This document shows positions 1-5,091 of a stretch of 5,584 nt of DNA, one piece after another. The translations under genes were made by a program, and so were the position numbers. The DNA lies in assembly GCF_002737765.1 (NCBI RefSeq), contig NZ_PEGG01000218.1:1-5584 (forward strand). The letters are read 5' to 3'. Numbering within the stretch: the first letter of the stretch is position 1; every line of letters begins with the position of its first letter. The notes below the pieces were generated by a model. The model saw only the letters and a list, made by a program, of their open reading frames with translations, was not told the DNA's origin and did no database searches. The stretch is from Caulobacter sp. B11. GTDB taxonomy: Bacteria > Pseudomonadota > Alphaproteobacteria > Caulobacterales > Caulobacteraceae.

Positions 1-2306
1 CGCCGCCTCGCCCGGCGTCAGGGCGACCCGGCCCGCTCGGCCAGGGCCATCACAAGCTGGCCCAGGGGCGCGCCCCGGCGCGGCCGTTGAGCCAGTGGCC
101 CAGGGTCCAGTTGGACCGTCGGCCCCACACCCCGGCCCGGGCCGGGAAGTCGGGAAACGGTCGCGCGTCCAGCACCAGGCGCTGGCCGAAGCGATCATCG
201 GGCCGCCATAGAGCGGCGAGACGGCATTGAGGTCCGGGTCGGCGACCATGGCCAGCACCGCCTCCAGGACCGGCGCTGGGCGAACTCGTCGCGGCTCGTC
301 GCGGTCGAGAACGGCGGCAGGGCGCTCTCGGCGCTTTTGGCGTCGATGAACAGGTTGGGCGCATTGGCCCCCTTGTCGATCGCGCCGCAACCGAACTCGA
401 CCAGGCGGATCGGCTTGGAGCGGGGGATCCAGCCGGTGGAGGTTGCCGACCGCACCCCGCCGGGCCGGTCATGATGCGGCTGGCTCCACCAGGCCAGCAG
501 GTCCTTGGGGCGATAGATCCACGGCTCGCCATGGGCCCCATCGGTGATGGGGCTGCGCGTCTGGTCCAGACGGTCGGCGTCGCTGGCGTAGAACCAGTCG
601 AAACCCTCGCCGCCGCGCAGGTTGGCGGCCAGATAGGCCGGGTCGTGCGGCCCGCCGAACCCCGCCGCCGCGTCCAGATGATCCTCGCCCTCGCGCCAGT
701 CGGCCAGGGGCGGATAGAAGTCGATGCCGACGAAATCGATGGCCGGATCGCTCCACAGCGGATCGAGGTGGAAGATCACGTCGCCCGATCCGTCGTCCGG
801 CTGGAAGCCGGAATATTCGCTCCAGTCGGCGGCGTAGCCCAGGGCGGTCTCGGGACCCAGCATGGTCCGCACGTCGCCGGCCAGGGCCCGCAGCGCCGCC
901 ACCGCCGGAAAGCCGCCGGCCGCGTCGCGCACCGGGGTCAGGCCGCGCAGCTCCGAGCCGAGGATGAAGCCGTCGACCCCGCCGGCCAGCTGGGCCAGGC
1001 GGGCATGGTGCAGAACCATGCGACGCAGTCCCCAGTCGCTGGGGCCGCTATAGGTCGGCAGGCCGTCCGCCTCGCCGAACTGGTCCGGCGTCGCCGCGCC
1101 GAAGAAGGCCGCGACCTGGGCCGTCGCCGCCGCCGTGCCGTCGACGCTGCCCGGCCGCCCGGCCCGGGGAAAACAGACGATCCGGCCGCGCCAGGGATAG
1201 GCGGCCTGCGAGCCCCGGCCGTGCGGATTGGGCAGGCCGTTGGCGGGTGGAATGTCCATCAGGATGAAAGGATACAGCGTCACCCTCAGCCCGCGCCGCT
1301 TCAGCTCGGCGATGGCCTGCAGCACGCTGGCGTCGGAGGGCGTGCCGCCATAGGCCGGGCCGCCGTCATGGACCGAGACCACCGCCGCCCCGGCCCGCTC
1401 GAGCCCGGACACTCGCCACTGCAGCGGAATCGTCGCCTTGGCCGCCTGTTCCACCGCCGGCCGGATCTGGCAGTCGCCGCAGCGCAGGTCGGTCCCGAAC
1501 CACGACACCACCAGCGTCACCTCGGTGACCCCCGGAAGTTGCGCCTGCAGCTGGTCCAGCGACACCAGCAGGTCGGCGCGGCCCTCGGCGGTGTTGAGGT
1601 TCTCGGTCTTGGTGCGGGTCAGACCGTCGCGGCGCAGCACCACGTCGGTGGCGTAGACCTGCTCGCCCGCCCCGGGGATCAGGCACACCCCGGTCAGGCG
1701 ATCCTCCAGCCCCGGGGCCGCCCCGGCCGGGCGCGGACGGCGCCAGACCTCGAACGACAGCTGCGGCGGGCGGTTGCCGAAGGCGTCCAGCGGCAGGTCC
1801 TCAAACACCACATAGGCCGTGCCGCGATAGGCGGGCGCCTGGCCCTCGACCGCGACGATCAGCGGGTCGGGGCCCTGGTCCGCGTCGCCGCGATGCACCC
1901 GCAGCGTCAGGCCCGACAGGTCCAGAAGCTTGCCGTCGGCCCAGACCCGTCCCACCCCGTCGATCGGCCCCTCGCACAGGGCCAGGGCGAAGGACAGGCT
2001 GTAGGCCTGGGCGACGGTGCGGGCCCCCTTGCTGCCCCCCACCCGGCCCTCGACCCGCCGCTCGCGAAACCGCGCCGCCCAGATCACCTGACCAGCCACC
2101 CGGGCCCGGCCGAACAGGCAGGCCATGGGCGCACCCTCGGCCGCCCCGGTCAGGCGCAGCTCGCTCAGGCGCGGCCCCACCTGCCGGGCCGGGGTCAGGG
2201 CGTTGATCGCCGCCCGATCGAGGGCCGCGCCCAGAGTGGCGCCGATCGCTCCGCCGACCGGCCCGCCCAGGGCCGCGCCGACGCTGGACAGGATCACCTG
2301 GGCCAT
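1..2306 (-). CDS. GTA host-specificity / megatron tail protein (g15-like), partial, with apparent frameshifts near the left edge
   Basis: This is the large distal tail protein of the RcGTA g15 family, a TIM-barrel protein at the tail tip thought to contact or process the host surface. About 765 of a usual ~1,300 residues lie in the window. Residues ~10-32 are a Gly/Ala-rich stretch as in relatives. The family motifs follow: GQVIWAARF, LCEGPIDGVGRVWADGK, FGNRPPQLSFEVWRRP, WFGTDLRCGDC, YPFILMDIPP, AAYPWRGRI, ILGSELRGLT, DFVGIDFYPPLADWR and LVEFGCGAIDKGAN. The GTA TIM-barrel domain covers about residues 300-680; Glu452 (in SELRG) and Glu637 (in VEFG) are the likely paired acids by family comparison. 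I chose the ATG at 2306 because AAGGAG lies 5 bases upstream; a longer open frame reaches 2420 but only by running back through g14. Codons are clean down to about 270. Beyond that the frame breaks and hits TGA at 195-197, while family motifs continue in other frames to base 1. It overlaps g14 by 13 bases. Confidence 0.93.
27..270 (-). other. Cluster of apparent single-base indels in the 3' part of g15
   Basis: Family sequence continues here only if the frame is changed repeatedly. Reading the minus strand, one base seems missing near 267-270 (restoring RRSLEAVLAMVADPDLNAV and SPLYGGPMIASA) and one near 169-170 (restoring AWCWDARPFPDFPARAGVW). One extra base lies in the C run at 123-126 and one is missing at 113-114 (together restoring ADGPNWTLGHWLNGRAGA). 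Further bases are missing near 70-71 (restoring APLGQLVMALAERAG) and at 27-29 (restoring VALTPGEAA). All are at G/C runs or GC repeats. The restored peptide reads well as g15, so the selection-shaped sequence is present and the indels are recent or artefactual. Confidence 0.75.
285..304. repeat. 10-bp perfect tandem duplication (CTCGTCGCGG x2)
   Basis: Two adjacent identical copies of CTCGTCGCGG lie within the g15 coding sequence, just before the first apparent frameshift. They encode the ATSRDE part of the stretch FSTATSRDEFAQRR on the minus strand. As ten is not a multiple of three, a duplication here would shift the frame on its own. The reading with both copies does lead into the family-like DEFAQRR. 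It may be a slippage event, an assembly artefact, or simple codon coincidence. Confidence 0.5.
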
Positions 2307-2755
2307 GGGGACTCCTTGATGGATCCCTCTCCCCTTGCGGGAGAAGGAAATTTGTAAGCCGCCGCCAGCCGCTCGCGCCACCAGCGGCCCAGCCAGCTTT
2401 CGACGCAGGCCCGGCCCCAATAGGCGTGGACGATGCGGTCGGGGGCGACCTGGATCGCGCAGTGCCTGGCCGCCGCGCCGGGGGCCATGCGGAACACCAG
2501 CACGTCGCCGGGGCCGGCCTGCGCCAGCGGCACGGCGACCAGCCAGCGCCCGAAGGCCTCCAGCAGCGGCTCGTGATCGCTCAGCTCGGCCCAGTCGGGG
2601 CGATAGGGCGGCGGCGGTTCAGGCTCGGGGCCGTACAGCGTCCGCCACACCCCGCGCACCAGGCCCAGGCAGTCGCAGCCGACGCCCTTGAGGCTGGCCT
2701 GATGGCGATAGGGGGTGCCCAGCCAGGTCAGGGCTTCCGAGACGATCGGGGTCAC
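2294..2755 (-). CDS. GTA NlpC/P60-family cell-wall peptidase (g14-like)
   Basis: This is the tail-associated peptidoglycan peptidase of GTA clusters, expected to cut peptide cross-links so the tail can reach the inner membrane. It has 153 residues, near the family's usual length. It opens with the typical EALTWLGTPYRHQAS. The nucleophile motif GCDCLGLVRGVW puts the catalytic Cys at residue 29. GPGDVLVFRM (81-90) precedes the catalytic His98 in RHCAIQV, and His110 in VHAYWGR is the probable third polar residue. The start is GTG at 2755-2753, overlapping the g13 stop as GTGA, so translation is probably coupled; no strong Shine-Dalgarno is seen. The last ~17 residues, starting FPSPARGEGS, are encoded by a palindromic repeat and do not look like family sequence. 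The gene end overlaps the g15 start by 13 bases. Confidence 0.95.
   Translation of the reverse strand: MTPIVSEALTWLGTPYRHQASLKGVGCDCLGLVRGVWRTLYGPEPEPPPPYRPDWAELSDHEPLLEAFGRWLVAVPLAQAGPGDVLVFRMAPGAAARHCAIQVAPDRIVHAYWGRACVESWLGRWWRERLAAAYKFPSPARGEGSIKESPWPR
2311..2317 (-). promoter_or_regulatory. Ribosome binding site of g15
   Basis: On the minus strand AAGGAGT ends just before CCCC and the ATG at 2306. The five-base gap between AAGGAG and ATG is near ideal. It lies inside the g14 reading frame and decides the g15 start against the longer open frame that begins at 2420. Confidence 0.85.
2325..2347. repeat. Small palindromic (REP-like) element inside the g14 3' end
   Basis: The plus strand reads CCCTCTCCC, then a CTTGC loop, then GGGAGAAGG. 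This makes a 9-bp inverted repeat with one mismatch (C2327/A2345). From general knowledge, near-identical CCTCTCCC-loop-GGGAGAGG elements are scattered in many GC-rich proteobacterial genomes, usually between genes. Here it is translated in g14 as SPARGEG, a peptide characteristic of such elements when they invade coding sequence. It sits directly before the g15 ribosome binding site and could form a hairpin in the mRNA at the g14/g15 junction. It lacks a T tract, so I do not call it a terminator. Confidence 0.7.
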
Positions 2756-3402
2756 CGCCGCCCGCCGTCGTGACGTTCGCCCTCGACCGGATAGAGGGTC
2801 AGGAAATCCTCACCGATCAGGCTGGGAAAACCGCGAAAGTTCAGGCTGTTGGCGAAGCTGTCTCGGCAAGTGCTCCAGCGCTTGTCGCAGGTCGCGCCGG
2901 GATGGGCCGAGGCGTCGACCCCGCAGCGCCCGTCGCCGAACGCCGCGTCGCACAGCCGGCCATAGGTGCGGCCGACCACCGTCTCCAGCCCCGCCAGGGG
3001 GCCCTCGATCTCGAGCGTGACCGCCCCGCCCGTCTGGCGGACCCGGGCGACGCGGCCGCGCCACAGGACCGTCCGCAGGGCCGGATCGGTCCAGTCCAGA
3101 CGCCAGCAGGCGACCTGGGCGCCGTCATAGAGGCCGGCGGCCAGGTCGACCTCCGTCAGGGCCGCGGCGTCCAGGCCGCCCAGGGCCGTGGCCTGGCCGG
3201 GGGCGAAGCCGGCCGCCGCCTCGACCGCCCCGGCCGTCCAGCCGGCGTTGGCGCGACAGGTCACCCCGTCCAGGCTCAGGTCGCGGTCGTGATCGGTGAA
3301 GCCCAAGCGCTCGCCGTCGGCGCGGGTCAGGATCCAGGCGTGGCAGAGGCCGGCCGCGCCGCTTTCAAGGCGGTCGGCCAACCCGGGCGGGACGGCGCGC
3401 AT
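2752..3402 (-). CDS. GTA tail hub protein (g13-like, DUF2163 / phage BR0599 family), compact form
   Basis: This protein of 216 residues belongs to the g13 family, which forms the hub closing the tail tube and is comparable to lambda gpL. The N-terminal DUF2163 part shows FTDHDRDLSLDGV (35-47), YDGAQVACWRLDW (92-104) and the LWRGRVARVRQ segment (113-123). The C-terminal BR0599 part shows CDKRWSTCRDSFANSLNFRGFP (172-193, with key Cys172, Cys179 and the NFRGFP end). Four cysteines at 151, 160, 172 and 179 give C-X8-C and C-X6-C, the spacing I recall for the iron-sulfur ligands of lambda gpL. Typical relatives are ~290 residues and carry roughly 70 more between the two cysteine pairs; here the link is only 11 residues (GVDASAHPGAT). 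The reading frame is clean. ATG at 3402 overlaps the g12 stop by one base (TGATG), and GAGGTG lies a little upstream. Confidence 0.92.
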   Translation of the reverse strand: MRAVPPGLADRLESGAAGLCHAWILTRADGERLGFTDHDRDLSLDGVTCRANAGWTAGAVEAAAGFAPGQATALGGLDAAALTEVDLAAGLYDGAQVACWRLDWTDPALRTVLWRGRVARVRQTGGAVTLEIEGPLAGLETVVGRTYGRLCDAAFGDGRCGVDASAHPGATCDKRWSTCRDSFANSLNFRGFPSLIGEDFLTLYPVEGERHDGGRR

Positions 3403-4031
3403 CAGACCCGCACCTCGACCAGGGCGCAGGCCCCGATCCGCGCGGCGTCGAAGCCTTCATGGGTGATGTCGATGCGGTCGGTGTCGAAGCGCACGGGGGT
3501 GTCGAATTCAAAGCCGGCGGTCACCATCGCCCCGGCGGCGGGCGGGGTCGCCAGGATCACCCGGCCGGTGGCGGTCTCGAGGCTGAAGGCGGCCGGGGCC
3601 AGCGTCACGCCGCCGACCGCCAGGACCACCGAGCCGGCCACCGGCTTGGCGATGGTCCGGCTGACCGCCGTCTCGCCCGATCCATAGGTCTTGAGCAGCT
3701 GGAACAGGGTCCGCGTTCCGTCGCCCACCCCCAGCGCCTGGTCGTCGGCCAGGGGGGCGCGCGACGGCGGACCGGAGCGGCAATCGGCCGGATCGCGAAA
3801 CCGGAACCCGTACAGGCGGCCGCGCCGCGCCTCGAAGAAGGCCACCAGGGCGGCGGCGTCGTCCAGCGGCCGGGCGGCGGTGGCGATCAGATAGCGCCGC
3901 CGGCCGTGGGCCCAGGGACTGGCCCGCTGCTCGAAGCCCGAGGCCAGGGTGACGACCTCGGTGCGCCGCTCGACCCCTCCGGTGCAGCCGAACGCCAGGC
4001 GCGCCGGCAGGCGGACCTCGTGAAAGCTCAT
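3402..4031 (-). CDS. GTA distal tail protein (g12-like, DUF2460)
   Basis: This 209-residue protein matches the DUF2460 family (TIGR02217-type), the distal tail ring component in RcGTA-like particles. The family signatures are FHEVRLPARLAFGCTGG (3-19), a YLIATAARPLDDAAALVAFFEARRG stretch (47-71, key residues ARPL and FFEARRG), LYGFRFRDPAD (73-83), and the C-terminal GFEFDTPVRFDTD (173-185). Its length is normal for the family. The ATG at 4031 is preceded by GAGG five bases upstream on the minus strand. It is the first gene of the packed g12-g13-g14-g15 block. Its upstream neighbour is a divergent DUF805 gene rather than g11, so it probably needs its own promoter or read-through from far upstream. 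I see no convincing minus-strand promoter in the gap. Confidence 0.94.
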   Translation of the reverse strand: MSFHEVRLPARLAFGCTGGVERRTEVVTLASGFEQRASPWAHGRRRYLIATAARPLDDAAALVAFFEARRGRLYGFRFRDPADCRSGPPSRAPLADDQALGVGDGTRTLFQLLKTYGSGETAVSRTIAKPVAGSVVLAVGGVTLAPAAFSLETATGRVILATPPAAGAMVTAGFEFDTPVRFDTDRIDITHEGFDAARIGACALVEVRV

Positions 4032-4061
4032 GGGAACCTCGTGGATTGGGAGAGGCGCCCC

Positions 4062-4100
4062 GGGTTAAACCCCCGTCATGACGCCGTTTTCACTTAACGG
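4062..4100. promoter_or_regulatory. Cluster of three short inverted repeats in the divergent g12/DUF805 intergenic region
   Basis: Three symmetric elements lie in 39 bases: GGGTTAAACCC (4062-4072, perfect around one central base), CGTCATGACG (4074-4083, perfect 10-bp palindrome) and CCGTT-N7-AACGG (4084-4100). The last overlaps the -35 element of the plus-strand promoter. This arrangement is typical of operators, but no specific regulator can be named. The elements could act on both divergent genes. Short palindromes can also arise by chance. Confidence 0.35.
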
Positions 4101-4120
4101 GCGAGCGGCCGCGCCATAAT
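4094..4120 (+). promoter_or_regulatory. Putative housekeeping-type promoter for the DUF805 gene
   Basis: TTAACGG (4094-4100), a 12-base spacer and GCCATAAT (4113-4120) match the Caulobacter sigma-73 consensus TTGaCgS-N10-14-GCtANAWC at 6 of 7 and 6 of 8 positions. Transcription would begin near 4127, just ahead of the GGAGG at 4136 and the ATG at 4149. It is the main evidence that the DUF805 gene is expressed independently of the GTA operon. Confidence 0.5.
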
Positions 4121-4135
4121 CTCGCCTCAGGATTT

Positions 4136-4140
4136 GGAGG
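4136..4140 (+). promoter_or_regulatory. Ribosome binding site of the DUF805 gene
   Basis: GGAGG lies 8 bases before the ATG at 4149 and supports that start. An in-frame TTG at 4134 would overlap this site and has no Shine-Dalgarno of its own. Confidence 0.8.
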
Positions 4141-4148
4141 GCTGTTGG

Positions 4149-4595
4149 ATGGACTGGAAGTCGCTGTTTTTCACCGCCGAGGGCCGTATCGGCCGTCAGG
4201 CGTTCTGGATCGCCTGGCTGTCGCTGCTGGGCGTCAATGTCGTTCTGGGCTGGGTGCCGTTCCTGCCGCTGCTGGCCCTGTTCTGCATGGTCTGCATCTA
4301 TACCAAGCGCCTGCACGACATGGGCCAGACCGGCTGGCTGCAGCTGATCCCGCTGCTGTTCGGCCCGGTGCTGCTGATCGGCTCGATCACCCTGCTGGTC
4401 ATGGGTTCGGCCTTCGCCTCGCTGGGCGACGGCGATCCCGACATCGTGGCCCTGTTCGGGGTCGGCGGCGTGATCCTGAGCCTGATCACCGGCTTCCTGG
4501 TCACGGTCGGCTTCACCCTGTGGGTCGGCTGCGCCGCCACCCAGCCGGGCGAGAACCGCTTCGGCCCCGAGCCGGTGACGGCGGTGCTGGTCTAG
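4149..4595 (+). CDS. DUF805 family inner-membrane protein
   Basis: This 148-residue protein fits DUF805 in length and motifs. These are FTAEGRIGRQAFWIAWL near the N-terminus (8-24; the GRxxRxxFW core), KRLHDMGQTGWLQLIP (53-68; the RLHDMG..GW core) and QPGENRFGPEP at the C-terminus (132-142; the G.N.(Y/F)GP.P core). Hydrophobic segments at about 20-38, 37-52, 64-86 and 98-127 indicate an integral inner-membrane protein with three to four helices. The molecular function of DUF805 proteins is not known. The gene runs opposite to all GTA genes, has its own promoter and ribosome binding site, and ends shortly before a strong terminator. It has no place in the canonical GTA gene set and sits where g11 normally abuts g12. 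GC content looks lower than in the tail genes. Family assignment is firm; any link to GTA production or release is inference. Confidence 0.93.
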   Translation: MDWKSLFFTAEGRIGRQAFWIAWLSLLGVNVVLGWVPFLPLLALFCMVCIYTKRLHDMGQTGWLQLIPLLFGPVLLIGSITLLVMGSAFASLGDGDPDIVALFGVGGVILSLITGFLVTVGFTLWVGCAATQPGENRFGPEPVTAVLV

Positions 4596-4644
4596 GGGGA
4601 TAAAGGCGGCCTTGAATGGGCCCAGCCGTTAGATCCGCAGAAAG

Positions 4645-4681
4645 AAACGCCCCGTCCTGCAGCGTCAGGACGGGGCGTTTT
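4645..4681. terminator. Bidirectional intrinsic terminator
   Basis: A perfect 15-bp stem (AAACGCCCCGTCCTG at 4645-4659, complement at 4666-4680) closes a six-base loop (4660-4665). On the plus strand it ends in TTTT and terminates the DUF805 transcript. On the minus strand the stem ends GTTTCTTTC and terminates the transcript from the g11 side. The stop codon of the minus-strand membrane protein gene (4665-4667) lies at the loop/stem border, so its last codons are part of the hairpin. Confidence 0.9.
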
Positions 4682-5015
4682 CGCCTTTCGGCGCGCGGAC
4701 GATGCAAGCCATGGCCGCCAGCGGCGCGCCGAACACACAGACAGCCAGACCGGCCATCACAGCGTAGGTCAGGATGTCGGTGGTGCTAGGCCCGCCCGGC
4801 GCGAACCGATCCAACAGCGCCCAAAGCGCTATATAAGCTGCGGGCGCGAAGCAGCCGATCGCCAGGACAACGCCCCGGACGCGGCGTCCGGGCTGGCTCA
4901 TCACCATGATGGACAGCGCCAAGCCGGCCAGGGTCACCAACCATCCCCCCAGAAACACATAGACCATGAAGCTCACCAAAGCCGCGTCGGTGAAGAAAAT
5001 CCCGCTGCCTGTCAT
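4665..5015 (-). CDS. Hypothetical small three-helix membrane protein
   Basis: I do not recognise this 116-residue protein. Three hydrophobic stretches, about 11-40, 47-68 and 80-106, suggest three transmembrane helices. A short basic loop (QPGRRVR, 41-47) follows the first helix, and the C-terminal tail is short and polar (RAPKGENAPS). I start it at the ATG at 5015, which has GAGG four bases upstream; a TTG at 5072 would add 19 residues but has no clear ribosome binding site. It lies 76 bases after the g11 stop, on the same strand and with no terminator between, so it may be read from the GTA transcript. It converges with the DUF805 gene and shares its terminator. Its sequence is visibly richer in A and T than g12-g15 or g11, which suggests separate origin. 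A holin-like role is conceivable from size and topology only; nothing in the sequence demands it. Confidence 0.72.
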   Translation of the reverse strand: MTGSGIFFTDAALVSFMVYVFLGGWLVTLAGLALSIMVMSQPGRRVRGVVLAIGCFAPAAYIALWALLDRFAPGGPSTTDILTYAVMAGLAVCVFGAPLAAMACIVRAPKGENAPS

Positions 5016-5019
5016 CTTG

Positions 5020-5023
5020 CCTC
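5020..5023 (-). promoter_or_regulatory. Ribosome binding site supporting the 5015 start
   Basis: GAGG on the minus strand lies four bases before the ATG at 5015. It is short and close but better than anything near the alternative TTG at 5072. Confidence 0.45.
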
Positions 5024-5091
5024 GCACCAAATGCTCCAGCGCATCTGATGGCGGAAAACGGGAGTCGCGCAATGGTGATGGGCTTGCCCCC

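Noticed and set aside
195..541. Minus-strand frame 50-541 as a separate gene
   Set aside because: Its first two thirds are out-of-frame g15. Only the end (DARPFPDFPA onward) is real g15 sequence reached after frame changes, so it is not a separate protein.
2325..2347. Intrinsic terminator between g14 and g15
   Set aside because: The hairpin has a mismatch and no T tract on either strand, and it lies inside coding sequence upstream of a coupled gene.
471..2357. A 628-codon open frame on the plus strand opposite g15
   Set aside because: It is antisense to a gene with clear family motifs throughout. Its translation is low-complexity, rich in R, G, A, Q and P, as expected of an antisense frame in GC-rich coding DNA, and it shows no recognisable domain.
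2770..4097. Long plus-strand open frames (2770-3687 and 3459-4097) opposite g13 and g12
   Set aside because: Same reason: antisense shadows of well-supported genes, with no motifs and no convincing ribosome binding sites.
4065..4097. CtrA binding site from the two TTAA motifs
   Set aside because: The motifs are 25 bases apart rather than 7, so the full-site pattern is absent.
4145..4603. Second plus-strand frame of 152 codons overlapping the DUF805 gene
   Set aside because: It is a shifted frame of the same region. The other frame carries all DUF805 motifs and the properly spaced GGAGG.
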